DNA of 64,000 nt, taken from Rhodoferax sp. WC2427 (GTDB taxonomy: Bacteria; Pseudomonadota; Gammaproteobacteria; Burkholderiales; Burkholderiaceae_C). Made by a program: the position numbers and the translations under genes. The stretch spans positions 434,001 to 498,000 of the forward strand of contig NZ_CP162006.1 in assembly GCF_040822085.1 (NCBI RefSeq), written 5' to 3'. Shown piece by piece: positions 36,155 through 44,921 of the stretch. How positions within the stretch are numbered: position 1 is the first letter of the stretch; every line of letters starts with the position of its first letter. The notes under the pieces are model-generated. The model was not told the origin of the DNA. It searched no databases and saw nothing but the letters and a program-made list of their open reading frames with translations.

Positions 36155-38401
36155 TTAGTTGCGAGACAGTCGGGCGGCATTCAGCACCACCAGCAGCGAA
36201 CTCAGCGCCATGCCCAGTCCGGCCAGCCAGGCGGGCAGCCATCCGGCCAGCGCCAGCGGCACGCAGACCGCGTTGTAGCCCGCAGCCCAGGCCAGATTTT
36301 GCCGCACCACCCGCAGTGTGCGCCGGGCCATCAACAATGTCTGCGGAACCCGGCCCAGGGTGTCGCCTGTGACCACCAGATCCGCCTGCCGCTGCGCCAG
36401 CGGAACGGCCTGGCCAAAGGCGAAGGACACGTGGGCCGCCGCCAGCACCGGGCCGTCGTTGAGTCCATCGCCGACCATCGCCACGTGGCGGCCCTGGCGC
36501 TGCAAAGCCTGCAGGTGCAGCAGCTTGGCGGTGGGCGTGCAGCCACCGCGCGCCACCGTGATACCGACTTGCTCGGCCACCCGCTCGGCGGCAGCGCCCA
36601 GGTCGCCCGACAGCAGTTCCACCCGCACCCCGGCGGCCTGCAGCGCCTGGATGGCCTGGCGCGCGTCGGGCCGCACGTCCTCGGATAAATCAAAGGTGGC
36701 CAGCCAACCCAGCCCGTCGCCCAGATAAACCTGCCGCAGCGTCTCGTTGACTTCGAAGCCCGTGGGCACGCTGCACCACGCGGCGGACCCCAAGGTAACC
36801 CGCCCCAAGGCGTCCATGCCGCGCATGCCTTGCCCCGCTACTTCCTCCACCTGGCGGAGTTGCTCTGGCACCACCCCCTGGGCCTGCGCGGCCGCCACCA
36901 CCGCCCGCGATGCGGGGTGCAGCGATTGCCCTGCCAGCCCGGCGGCCAGCCCCAGCGCCACGGCGGGCGGCATGCTGCCCCGGGTACGGATGGCCACCAC
37001 CGCCATGCCGCCCTGGGTGAGGGTGCCGGTTTTGTCAAAAACCACCGTGTCCACCTGCGCCAGGTTTTCCAGCGCCTGTAGGCGGCGCACCAGAACGCCC
37101 GATTGGGCCAGGCGACCCGCCGCGGCCAACAGCGCCGCCGGGGTGGCCAGCGACAACGCGCACGGGCAGGTCACTACCAGCACAGCCACGACCACCATCA
37201 GTGCATGGCCGGGGCCGGACGGCCACCACAGCACACCCGCCAGCGCCGCCGCCAGCAGCACGCCAACCAAAAAGGGCCGCGCCACCCGGTCGGCCAGCTG
37301 CGCCAGCCGGGGTTTCTGGCTGGCAGCCTGCGCCATCAGTGCCACGATCTGGGCGAAGCGGGTGCTCTCGCCCAGGCGGTCCACGTGCAGCTCCACCGGG
37401 GCGCTGAGGTTGTAGCTGCCCGCCAGCACCGGCTCGCCGACGGCCCGGCCCAGCGGGGTGGATTCGCCGGTCAGCAGGGCCTCGTCCACCTGGGTGCGGC
37501 CTTGCAGCAGGGTGCCGTCGGCAGGAAAGGCCTCGCCGGGCAGCACGCGGATGTGGTCGCCCACCCGCAGCCGCCGCACCGCGACGCGGGTGAAGGCGGT
37601 GCCGTCCCAGCGCTCCACACTGTCGGGCAGGCGGCTGATCAGCGCCTCCAGCGCCCCGGCGGTGCGGTCCCGCAGGCGCAGCTCCAGCCAGCGGCCTGTC
37701 AGCAGAAAGAACACGAACATGGTGAGCGAGTCGAAGTACACCTCGTGCCCCAGCACACCCTGCGGGTCGAAGGTGGCCGCGGTACTGACGGCAAACGTCA
37801 CCGCCATCCCCAAGGCGGCAGGCAGATCCATGCTGACGCGGTGGTGCCGCACGTCGCGCCAGGCATTGGCAAAGAACGGCCCGCAGGAAAACACCAGCAC
37901 CGGCAGCGTCAGCACCCACGAGGCCCAGCGCATCAGCTGTGCCATGTCGTCCGTCATTTCGCCGGGCCCGGCCACGTAGGCGGGCATGGCGTACATCATC
38001 ACCTGCAGCATGCAAAAACCGGCCACCAGCCAGCGCCACAGGGCCCGGCGCTGCTCTTGCTTGCGGCGTGCCCGCTCGGGGCCATCGAGTGCGGGGATGG
38101 CGTTGTAGCCAGCGCGTTCCACCGCCGCCAGCCAGGCCGAAGGCTGGGTGTGCGCCGCCGACCAGACCACCCGCGCGCGGCGCGAAGCGGCCCCCACCTC
38201 GGCGAGTTGCACTCCGGGCACGGCGCGCAAAGCCTGCTCGACCGACAGCGCACAGGCTGCGCAGTGCATGCCGTCGATCAGCAGGTGCGATTCCTGGCAG
38301 TCGGGCCATTGGGGCGACGGCTGGGTGAAGGTGGCCCATTCCGTGGGATCGTCCAGCCACACCGGGGCTGGCGGAAGGGGAAACGCGAGGTTGGCAGACA
38401 T
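36155..38401 (-). CDS. ccoI: Copper-translocating P1B-type ATPase of the cbb3 cluster (CcoI/FixI)
   Basis: A 748-residue membrane pump. An N-terminal heavy-metal-associated domain has IDGMHCAACALSVEQAL (CxxC near 47-50). P-type hallmarks follow: TGES, the metal site CPCALSLATP in helix 6, phosphorylation site VFDKTGTLT, SLHPAS and the hinge MVGDGLNDGPVLAAAHV. It exports Cu(I) for oxidase assembly rather than for resistance, as expected for CopA2/CcoI in cco clusters. The start lies 34 bp from an FNR-like box shared with the universal stress gene. Confidence 0.92.
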   Translation of the reverse strand: MSANLAFPLPPAPVWLDDPTEWATFTQPSPQWPDCQESHLLIDGMHCAACALSVEQALRAVPGVQLAEVGAASRRARVVWSAAHTQPSAWLAAVERAGYNAIPALDGPERARRKQEQRRALWRWLVAGFCMLQVMMYAMPAYVAGPGEMTDDMAQLMRWASWVLTLPVLVFSCGPFFANAWRDVRHHRVSMDLPAALGMAVTFAVSTAATFDPQGVLGHEVYFDSLTMFVFFLLTGRWLELRLRDRTAGALEALISRLPDSVERWDGTAFTRVAVRRLRVGDHIRVLPGEAFPADGTLLQGRTQVDEALLTGESTPLGRAVGEPVLAGSYNLSAPVELHVDRLGESTRFAQIVALMAQAASQKPRLAQLADRVARPFLVGVLLAAALAGVLWWPSGPGHALMVVVAVLVVTCPCALSLATPAALLAAAGRLAQSGVLVRRLQALENLAQVDTVVFDKTGTLTQGGMAVVAIRTRGSMPPAVALGLAAGLAGQSLHPASRAVVAAAQAQGVVPEQLRQVEEVAGQGMRGMDALGRVTLGSAAWCSVPTGFEVNETLRQVYLGDGLGWLATFDLSEDVRPDARQAIQALQAAGVRVELLSGDLGAAAERVAEQVGITVARGGCTPTAKLLHLQALQRQGRHVAMVGDGLNDGPVLAAAHVSFAFGQAVPLAQRQADLVVTGDTLGRVPQTLLMARRTLRVVRQNLAWAAGYNAVCVPLALAGWLPAWLAGLGMALSSLLVVLNAARLSRN

Positions 38402-38435
38402 GCGCCAAGCCTATCGGTGTAGGACAGCACCGCGT

Positions 38436-38449
38436 TTGACAAAGATCAA
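38436..38449. promoter_or_regulatory. FNR-like box between ccoI and the universal stress gene
   Basis: TTGACAAAGATCAA matches TTGAT-N4-ATCAA with one mismatch. It is 34 bp from the ccoI start and 53 bp before the usp start, so it may control one or both. Confidence 0.7.
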
Positions 38450-38502
38450 CGCCAAAGCCAATATATGCGACTAATCTGCGGGCTCAACTCTAGGAGATCG
38501 CC

Positions 38503-38946
38503 ATGTACACCAGCATTCTTGTGGCCACCAATGGGGACGAACTGTCCCACAAAGCCGTGGTCAGCGGTATCGATCTGGCTGCTCTCACCGGGGCGGCCTT
38601 GTTTATCGTCAAGGTGGTGCCGCACTATGCCCGTAGCTACTACGAAGGCTCCATTCCGGTCAGCATGGACGACTCGGCCCGTATCGAACAGCAGTGGATC
38701 GACGACGGTCAGCGCGTGGTCGATGCCTACAAAGGCGAGGCGCAGGCCAAGGGCGTGAACGTGCAGACCGTGGTGGTGCAGTCGGACCAGGTGGCCGAAG
38801 GCATCATCAACGCCGCCACCAAGTACCACGCCGACCTGATCGTCATGGCCTCGCATGGCCGTAAAGCCATCAAGCGCCTGCTGCTGGGCAGCGAAACCCA
38901 GCATGTGCTGACGCATTCGCACACGCCCGTGCTGATTTTGCGTTGA
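38503..38946 (+). CDS. Universal stress protein
   Basis: A 147-residue UspA-domain protein: YTSILVATNGDELSHKAVVSGIDLA at the N-terminus and the nucleotide-binding tail ADLIVMASHGRKAIKRLLLGSETQHVLTHSHTPVLILR. The usual GxxG of ATP-binding Usps appears as GRKA, but the GSE..HVL part is intact, so nucleotide binding is likely though not certain. TAGGAGATCG precedes the ATG. Divergent from ccoI over an FNR-like box, it may be induced under low oxygen. Confidence 0.88.
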   Translation: MYTSILVATNGDELSHKAVVSGIDLAALTGAALFIVKVVPHYARSYYEGSIPVSMDDSARIEQQWIDDGQRVVDAYKGEAQAKGVNVQTVVVQSDQVAEGIINAATKYHADLIVMASHGRKAIKRLLLGSETQHVLTHSHTPVLILR

Positions 38947-38966
38947 GCTTCGCAGGTTGCTAGTGA

Positions 38967-39023
38967 GATAGCCCGCTCGCGCTTATCCCATAAGCGTGGG
39001 TAGTTATTTCTTTGATAGCGAAT
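38967..39023 (-). repeat. Dispersed palindromic repeat, copy 10
   Basis: GCTCGCGCTTATCCCATAAG then CGTGGGTAGTTATTTC; a strong stem lies after the usp stop, where it could act as a terminator. Confidence 0.75.
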
Positions 39024-39117
39024 AAGCCCGGGGCTATGGTCACACGTCACATAAAACGTCGCCCCAACCCGCCATAATTTCAACCGGCATGTCGCCACGT
39101 GGAAGCGGGAGAAAACG

Positions 39118-39510
39118 ATGGATTGGTTTGTCGAAGCCCTGAAAAAATACGCCGTGTTCTCCGGACGCGCGCAACGTAGCGAATACTGGTATTTCTTTCT
39201 GTTTTACGGCCTGATTTCCATCGTATTGGGCATTGCCGACGGCCTGGCGGGTTCGTACAACCGGCATGCAGGCATGGGCGTGCTGTCGGGTATTTTCAGC
39301 ATCGGCATGCTGCTGCCGTCGCTGGGGGTGTCGGTGCGGCGGCTGCACGATGTCGACCGCAGTGGCTGGTGGCTGCTGATTGCGTTCATTCCGATCGTCG
39401 GCGCCATCGTGCTGCTGGTGTTTTGCGTGCGCGACAGCCAGCCCGGCACCAACCGCTTTGGCCCCAACCCCAAAGAAGCCTTTCCCGGGGATCGGTTCTC
39501 GCTGACCTGA
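39118..39510 (+). CDS. DUF805 family membrane protein
   Basis: A 130-residue protein typical of DUF805: the N-terminal FSGRAQRSEYWYFFLFY motif, three to four membrane helices (SIVLGIADGLAG, IFSIGMLLPSLGVSVRRLHDVDRSGWWLLIAFIPIVGAIVLLVF in outline) with the conserved RRLHDVDRSGWW loop, and a C-terminal GTNRFGPNP. Function is unknown; members are common in gut and freshwater bacteria. GGGAGAAAACG precedes the ATG. It is followed by the NRDE gene 16 bp later, possibly as an operon. Confidence 0.88.
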   Translation: MDWFVEALKKYAVFSGRAQRSEYWYFFLFYGLISIVLGIADGLAGSYNRHAGMGVLSGIFSIGMLLPSLGVSVRRLHDVDRSGWWLLIAFIPIVGAIVLLVFCVRDSQPGTNRFGPNPKEAFPGDRFSLT

Positions 39511-39526
39511 GGCCCGCCGCCCCGCC

Positions 39527-40324
39527 ATGTGCCTCCTCGCCTTCCAATGGCAACCCGATGCCCCTGCGCCGCTGACCCTTGCCGCCAACCGCGATGAGTT
39601 TTATGCCCGGCCCACCACGGCGCTGCATGTCTGGGCCGACGGCCACACGGTGGCGGGCCAGGATTTGCAGGGCGGTGGCACCTGGATGGGCGTGCACCAG
39701 CCCAGCGGGCGGCTGGCGGCGCTGACCAATGTCCGCGACCCCTCTGCCATGCGTGCCGATGCGCCGTCGCGCGGCGGCATCGTCACGGCGTTTCTGCGCA
39801 GCCACCTGGGCGGGGACGATTTTGCGCAGCAGTTGGCCGAGACGTCCGATGCCTTCAACGCTTTCAACCTGCTTCTGTTCGACGGCCAGCAGCTGGTGGC
39901 GTATGAGAGCCGCCATAAGCGGCACTTCCATCCTGCGCCCGGGGTGTGGGCGGTGTCGAATGCAGACTTCAACACGCCGTGGCCCAAGCTGGTGCGCTTG
40001 CGCAGCAGCCTGGAGAGCACACTGCACACCCACCATGTGGCCGAGTCGCCCGGCATTGGCCCGGCGCTGGAGGCCGATCTGTGGTCTCTGCTGGCCGACA
40101 CCCGCGTGGCCGCCGATGCCGAGCTGCCGGTGACCGGGGTCAGCCTGGAGCTGGAGCGCACCCTTTCGGCCACCTTCATCTGTACGCCGCACTATGGCAC
40201 CCGCGCCAGCACGCTGGTGCAGCACGCGCGCGATCGGGTGCAGATCATCGAACGCAGTTTCGGCCCGGGCGGGGTACTGGAGCCCACGGGCACGGTGCGT
40301 CTCACTCTAGCCTGCGGTACATAA
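39527..40324 (+). CDS. NRDE family protein (TANGO2-like)
   Basis: A 265-residue protein beginning MCLLAFQWQ with the eponymous NRDE motif in LTLAANRDEFYARPT (about 21-35). It continues with GQDLQGGGTWMGV, RLAALTNVRDP and SRGGIVTAFL, all conserved in the family. The N-terminal Cys after Met suggests an Ntn-hydrolase-like arrangement. Eukaryotic TANGO2 and bacterial HtpX-linked homologues have been tied to heme trafficking; no function can be deduced here, though a cbb3/heme region lies nearby. Confidence 0.85.
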   Translation: MCLLAFQWQPDAPAPLTLAANRDEFYARPTTALHVWADGHTVAGQDLQGGGTWMGVHQPSGRLAALTNVRDPSAMRADAPSRGGIVTAFLRSHLGGDDFAQQLAETSDAFNAFNLLLFDGQQLVAYESRHKRHFHPAPGVWAVSNADFNTPWPKLVRLRSSLESTLHTHHVAESPGIGPALEADLWSLLADTRVAADAELPVTGVSLELERTLSATFICTPHYGTRASTLVQHARDRVQIIERSFGPGGVLEPTGTVRLTLACGT

Positions 40325-40380
40325 GAAAATAGCCTGTCGCGCTTATTCCATCAGCATGACAAGCTATATTTTTAGTAGCT
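40325..40380 (-). repeat. Dispersed palindromic repeat, copy 11
   Basis: TGTCGCGCTTATTCCATCAG then CATGACAAGCTATATTTTTA, between the convergent NRDE and metallo-hydrolase genes. The right half of the palindrome has decayed. Confidence 0.7.
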
Positions 40381-40417
40381 AGTGGTGGATTTTCGGCCGG
40401 ACTTCAGCCGGGCCGGG

Positions 40418-41296
40418 TCACCACTTCATTTCGCCTTTGGCAACTTTGGCGCTGAGTTCCAGCGAACTTACTTCGCCCGCCGTGGGAAATTCCTTTTTCA
40501 TCGCCTCGATCAGTTCCGCCGAGTTCTTGGATTTGGCGGTGTGCCTGTCGAAAGCCCGGATGTAGCTTGCCGTGTACTTGGGTGCATTCAGCGATGGGGA
40601 GGGGCCTTCCAGGTAATGGCCGGGCACCACCACCTTGGGCTTGAGCTTCTGGATCTGGTCCAGCATGGCCAGCCAGCCGATGTGCGAGGCGGGTGTCTGG
40701 GTGTCGGCCATCCACACATGCAGGTTGTTGGCCAGCGGAATGCCGCCCACCACGGCCTTCAGCGACGGAATCCACACAAAGCTGCGGTCGGGCTGGGCAT
40801 CGCCCTTGATCTCCAGCTTCTTGCCTTCCAGCATCAGCGTGTGGCCCATCAGCACTTCGGGCAGCAGGGTGGCGCTGGGTGCGTCGGTTTTGAGGATGGG
40901 GCTCCAGTAGGCCAGCTTGCCTGCGGCGCTCTCTTTGATGTGCGCCACGGTGTGCGCGGTGGCCACGATCTTGGCCGCCGGGAAGGCTGCGTGGATGGTT
41001 TCCAGGCCGAAGTAGAAGTCCGGATCGCCATGGCTGATGTAGATGGTGGTCAGATTCTTGCCGCTGGCGCGGATTTTCTCCACCACCTGGGCGGCTTGCG
41101 ATGCGCCGAATTGGGCGTCGATCAGCACCGCGTCCTTGTCGCCGGTGACCAGCACCGACGAGACCGGGAAGATCGCGTCATGGCCAGGGTTGTAGATGTC
41201 CAGCTTCAGCGGGCCAGCGGCCACGGCGGGGGCGGCCACGGCAGCGGCGGCAATGGCGGCAAGGGCCCAGCGGGCGGCGGTAGAGCGTGTGGTCAT
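40418..41296 (-). CDS. Exported metallo-beta-lactamase-fold protein with degenerate metal motif
   Basis: A 292-residue MBL-fold protein with a Sec signal peptide (RWALAAIAAAAVAAPAVAAG, mature part from about residue 30). The fold is indicated by VSSVLVTGDKDAVLIDAQFGASQAAQV and TIYISHGDPDFYFGLETI, the latter in the place of HxHxDH. Only the first His and the Asp remain; HGDPDFYFG is a variant metal loop. Later VATAHTVAHI and VVPGHYLEG retain His residues. Possibly a hydrolase of lactones or esters, or a non-catalytic member. Divergent from a LysR regulator. Confidence 0.75.
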   Translation of the reverse strand: MTTRSTAARWALAAIAAAAVAAPAVAAGPLKLDIYNPGHDAIFPVSSVLVTGDKDAVLIDAQFGASQAAQVVEKIRASGKNLTTIYISHGDPDFYFGLETIHAAFPAAKIVATAHTVAHIKESAAGKLAYWSPILKTDAPSATLLPEVLMGHTLMLEGKKLEIKGDAQPDRSFVWIPSLKAVVGGIPLANNLHVWMADTQTPASHIGWLAMLDQIQKLKPKVVVPGHYLEGPSPSLNAPKYTASYIRAFDRHTAKSKNSAELIEAMKKEFPTAGEVSSLELSAKVAKGEMKW

Positions 41297-41406
41297 GGGG
41301 TATTCCAAACAGGTATGTGTTGTGATGGATGGAATGTTAGTTGTGCTTATTGAATGGAAAAACCCTAGAATTCGCCCTAGTTTGTTTCTAAAAATGGTCG
41401 AATAGT

Positions 41407-42312
41407 ATGGATACCTTGAAAGCCATGCAGGTGTTTGTGGCCGTGGTGGACGCGGGCAGCCAGACGGCGGCGGCCGATACCCTGGGCCTGTCGCGTCCGG
41501 TGGTGTCGCGGTTTATCGCCGAGCTGGAGAGCTGGACCGGGGCGCGCCTGCTGCACCGCACGACCCGCAAGCTCAGCGTCACCCCGGCGGGCAGCGAGAC
41601 CCTGCAACGCTGCCGGGCGGTGCTGGCATTGACCACCGACATGCAGCAGGCGGTGGCGGTGCCCGAGACCACGCCCCAGGGGCTGCTGCGCATCACGGTC
41701 AGCACGTCCTTCGGCCAGATGCAGCTGGCGGCCGCGGTGGCCGACTTTGTGAAACGCTACCCGGCCGTGTCCGTGGATCTGGTGCTGCTGGACCGGGCGG
41801 TGAACCTGGTGGAGGAGCGCATCGACCTGGCGGTGCGCATCAGCTTCGAGCTCGACCCGAATTTGATCGCCCGGCGGCTCACGGTATGCCGCTCCATGGT
41901 CTGCGCCGCACCCGAGTACCTGCGCATGCACCCGCCCATCCGGCGCATGGAAGACCTGGGCGCGCACAACTGCCTGACGCACTCGTACTACGGCAAGACG
42001 CTGTGGCATTTTGAACTGGACGGCCAGCCGTCGTCGGTGGCGGTGGGCGGCAACCTCAGCGCCAACGAATCCACCTCGCTGCTGCAGGCCGCCGTAGCCG
42101 GGGTGGGCGTGGCGCTGTTGCCCAGCTTCATGGCCGCACCGCTGGTGCACAGCGGCCAACTGGTGGCCCTGCTGCCTGCGGTGCAACAGCGCGAGCTGGG
42201 CATCTACGCCGTCTACACCTCGCGCAAGAACATGTCGGCGGCGCTGCGGGCCATGCTGGACTTTCTGGCCGAGCGCTTTCCGCCCGAGCCGCCATGGGAC
42301 GCGGTAGCGTGA
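41407..42312 (+). CDS. LysR-family transcriptional regulator
   Basis: A 301-residue regulator. The N-terminal HTH is clear: MDTLKAMQVFVAVVDAGSQTAAADTLGLSRPVVSRFIAELESWTGARLLHRTTRKL in outline. The effector domain (about 90-300) contains LLRITVSTSFGQMQLAAAV and GVGVALLPSFMAAPLVHSGQL, typical of the group that acts on short-chain aromatic or ester metabolism genes. It is divergent from the MBL-fold gene; the 110-bp gap contains two CCCTAG motifs (about 41362-41382), a possible operator. Function of the pair is unknown. Confidence 0.85.
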   Translation: MDTLKAMQVFVAVVDAGSQTAAADTLGLSRPVVSRFIAELESWTGARLLHRTTRKLSVTPAGSETLQRCRAVLALTTDMQQAVAVPETTPQGLLRITVSTSFGQMQLAAAVADFVKRYPAVSVDLVLLDRAVNLVEERIDLAVRISFELDPNLIARRLTVCRSMVCAAPEYLRMHPPIRRMEDLGAHNCLTHSYYGKTLWHFELDGQPSSVAVGGNLSANESTSLLQAAVAGVGVALLPSFMAAPLVHSGQLVALLPAVQQRELGIYAVYTSRKNMSAALRAMLDFLAERFPPEPPWDAVA

Positions 42313-42376
42313 TTGCTATGGAATAAATAGCTGCTTACGCCCATGCGATAAGCGCTGGCTGCCCAAAAGCCTGTTA
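42313..42376 (+). repeat. Dispersed palindromic repeat, copy 12 (contributes a stop codon)
   Basis: AAATAGCTGCTTACGCCCAT then GCGATAAGCGCTGGCTGCCC and AAAAGCCTGTTA. The last three bases of this copy read, on the minus strand, as the TAA stop of the DUF1232 gene (42374-42376). Confidence 0.65.
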
Positions 42377-42685
42377 ACGCGGCTTGCGGACCACCTTGGT
42401 TGCAGCCGTGTCGCCGCCACGGGCGCGGCGGGTGATGTCGTCCACAATGTGGGCTGGCAGCTTCTTCAGCAGCCAGGCCATGGCCAGCGGCACCAGCACC
42501 AGGTCGTCCAGCAGCCCGGCCACCGGGATGAAGTCAGGGATCAGGTCCATCGGCGACAGCAGGTACAGCACGATGCCCGCCGCGCCCCACTTCAGCCATG
42601 GCGGCGACTGCGGGTGCTGCAAGGCCAGCCACAGCAAGCGGGCATCGCCCCGGGCGGCAGACCAGACCAACGAGACACGTTTCCA
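42374..42685 (-). CDS. DUF1232 (YkvA) family membrane protein
   Basis: A 103-residue protein with the DUF1232 core: WLKWGAAGIVLYLLSPMDLIPDFIPVAGLLDDLVLVPLAMAWLLKKLPAHIVDD in outline (SPMDLIPDFIPV is the family hallmark), containing one or two membrane helices. Function is unknown. The ATG at 42685 (MWKRVSLVW) was preferred to a longer upstream reading because the family starts near here. Its stop appears to come from a dispersed repeat copy. Confidence 0.85.
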   Translation of the reverse strand, partial: WKRVSLVWSAARGDARLLWLALQHPQSPPWLKWGAAGIVLYLLSPMDLIPDFIPVAGLLDDLVLVPLAMAWLLKKLPAHIVDDITRRARGGDTAATKVVRKPR

Positions 42686-42779
42686 CATCGCGGCATCCTT
42701 TTCAATTCGGCAAGTGCGCCAGGTGGGACCATAACGCCGGGTGGGGCTGGCGGATGACAGATTTTTGAAAGCAAATGTG

Positions 42780-43712
42780 CTACAGCAACACGCTGCCGCT
42801 GATGCAGGTGACCGATGCGCCGCCCACCCACACCTGGCCTTGCGCATCGCGTTCGATGTGCACCCGGCCTGCGCGGTCCAGGCAGGTGCCCTGGCCCACC
42901 AGGTACTGCTCGGGCGCATAGCCGTCTGCAATCAGCCACTGGGCCAGGCTGGCGTTCAGGCTGCCGGTCACCGGATCTTCCAGCACGTCCACGGCGGCGG
43001 CAAATGCGCGCACTTCCATCTGCGGCTCGGGGGTGTCGTCCACCGGCGCGCTGCGGCCAAAGGCGCGGGCTTCGCGGCTGGAGCGGGCGATGAGCTGGGG
43101 GGCATCGTCTTGCGGGTAGAGTCCGGCCACGCCGACCACCAGGCCGGTGTTCTTCAGCGCCAGGTGGTCGGGTTTGAGCTGCAACACGGTTTGCGGGCTG
43201 TCGAGCAACAGACCTAGCCAGGGCAGGCCGTTGTCCAGCATCTGCGCGGCCACCACGTCGCGCGGCTTCAGGCCCAGCGCGGCGGCTACCTGGGCCAGCA
43301 CCATGGCGCTGGGGGCGCTGCGCTTGAGCGGCGGGGCGGCGAACAGCAGGCGATCATTTTCGCGGCGGATCGGCACCAGTCCTACCACGCATTCCTGCAC
43401 CACCATCTTGGCCGCACGCGGCTGCCCGCCCGCCTGCAGCCAGGCGTGGCAACTGCCCAGCGTGGGGTGGCCGGCAAAGCGCAGCTCGCTTTTCGGGTCG
43501 AAGATGCGGACCCGGTAATCCGCCCCCGCCGCCCGGCCCGCGTCGGTGGGCGGCAGCAGAAACGTGGTTTCCGACAGGTGCGTCCAGTTGGCAAAGCGCT
43601 GCATCTGCGCGTCGCTCAGGCCCGCGCCGTCCAGCACCACCGCCAGCGGGTTGCCCTGGTAGGGGGTGGGGGTGAAAACGTCGACTTGCTGGAAGGGGCG
43701 GAGGGTCTGCAT
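42780..43712 (-). CDS. PhzF family isomerase
   Basis: A 310-residue PhzF-family protein: QQVDVFTPTPYQGNPLAVV at the start, catalytic Glu in NWTHLSETTFLLPP (about residue 46), FDPKSELRFAGHPTLGSCHAWL and EDPVTGSLNASLAQWL in the second half. Family members catalyse isomerisations in phenazine and other pathways, but most are of unknown substrate. It starts with a one-base overlap of the aminotransferase stop (TAATG), so it is translationally coupled with it and likely acts on a product of amino-acid metabolism (inference). Confidence 0.88.
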   Translation of the reverse strand: MQTLRPFQQVDVFTPTPYQGNPLAVVLDGAGLSDAQMQRFANWTHLSETTFLLPPTDAGRAAGADYRVRIFDPKSELRFAGHPTLGSCHAWLQAGGQPRAAKMVVQECVVGLVPIRRENDRLLFAAPPLKRSAPSAMVLAQVAAALGLKPRDVVAAQMLDNGLPWLGLLLDSPQTVLQLKPDHLALKNTGLVVGVAGLYPQDDAPQLIARSSREARAFGRSAPVDDTPEPQMEVRAFAAAVDVLEDPVTGSLNASLAQWLIADGYAPEQYLVGQGTCLDRAGRVHIERDAQGQVWVGGASVTCISGSVLL

Positions 43713-44884
43713 TACAGCGTCTTGATGGCGTCGGCCAGGGCCTTGATGCCGATGTTGATCTGCTCCACGCTGGCCGTCACAAACGACAGGCGGATGGTGT
43801 GCGGGTCGGCGTTGTCGGCGTAGAAAGCGGTGCCGGGCACGAAGGCCACGCCCTTGTCCACCGCCTTGGGCAGCAGGTCCACGGCGTGCACGCCTTCGGG
43901 CAGGCGGGCCCACAGGAACATGCCGCCGTCGGGCACGTTCCAGTGCGTGCCTGCAGGCATCTCGCGGGTCAATGCGGCCAGCATGGCATCGCGCTGGGCC
44001 TTGTACAGTGTGCGGATGGTGGGTACGTGGCGGGCCAGGAAGTTGTCGTGCATCACCGCCACCACCATGCGTTGGTTGAAGCTGGGGCTGTGCAGGTCGG
44101 CGGCCTGCTTGGCCTGCAGCAGTTTGGGCATCATGGCCTTGGGGGCGATCATGTAGCCCAGGCGCAGGCCGGGGGCCAGCACCTTGGAGAACGAGCCCAT
44201 GTAGATGCAGCCCTCGGGGTTGCGGCCCGTCAGCGGTGCGGGCGGGGGGGTGTCAAACCACAGGTCGCCGTAGGGGTTGTCTTCCACCAGCGGCAGGCCC
44301 AGGGCGGCGGCGCGCTCGATCAACGCGGCGCGGCGGGCTTCGGGCATGGTGCGGCCGGTGGGGTTCTGGAAGTTGGGCAGCACGTACAGAAAACGACCAC
44401 CGGGGGCTTTTGCACTGAGGTCGTCCAGGTCCACGCCCTCATCGTCGCAGGCCACGCTGACCACTTTGGGCTCCATGGGCGCAAAGGCCTGCAGCGCGCC
44501 CAGGTAGGTGGGCGTTTCCACCAGCACTTTGCTGTCCTTGTCGATCAGCACCTTGCCAATCAGGTCCAGCGCCTGCTGCGAGCCGGTGGTGATCAGCACC
44601 TGGGCGGGTTCCACCTTCCAGGGCAGTTGGGCCGCCACGATCTCGCGCAGCGGGCCGTAGCCTTCGCTGGCGGCGTACTGCAGCGCGCCCTTGCCGTCTT
44701 CGCGCAGCACTTTTTCGCAGGCCGCCGCAAACTCGGCCACCGGAAAGGTCTTGGGCGAGGGCAGGCCGCCGGCAAAGCTGATGATGCCGGGGCGCTCGGT
44801 GACCTTGAGGATTTCGCGGATGGCCGACGAGTTCATCTTGTGGGTGCGGGCGGCGAGGGTCCAGGGGTTGGAAGGGGTGCTCAT
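43712..44884 (-). CDS. PLP-dependent aminotransferase, LysN/2-aminoadipate type
   Basis: A 390-residue fold-type-I aminotransferase lacking a DNA-binding domain. Motifs: ISFAGGLPSPKTFP, LQYAASEGYGPLREIVAAQL, ITTGSQQALDLIGKVL, LPNFQNPTGRTM, VEDNPYGDLWF and the PLP Lys in GSFSKVLAPGLRLGYM. This group includes LysN, aromatic and alanine transaminases; the amino donor is not determinable. It is coupled to the phzF-like gene and lies near two exporters and a MocR-type regulator. Confidence 0.88.
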   Translation of the reverse strand: MSTPSNPWTLAARTHKMNSSAIREILKVTERPGIISFAGGLPSPKTFPVAEFAAACEKVLREDGKGALQYAASEGYGPLREIVAAQLPWKVEPAQVLITTGSQQALDLIGKVLIDKDSKVLVETPTYLGALQAFAPMEPKVVSVACDDEGVDLDDLSAKAPGGRFLYVLPNFQNPTGRTMPEARRAALIERAAALGLPLVEDNPYGDLWFDTPPPAPLTGRNPEGCIYMGSFSKVLAPGLRLGYMIAPKAMMPKLLQAKQAADLHSPSFNQRMVVAVMHDNFLARHVPTIRTLYKAQRDAMLAALTREMPAGTHWNVPDGGMFLWARLPEGVHAVDLLPKAVDKGVAFVPGTAFYADNADPHTIRLSFVTASVEQINIGIKALADAIKTL

Positions 44885-44921
44885 GGGGATTGGTGCAATT
44901 AGGTTGGAGTTGGATTGTCAG

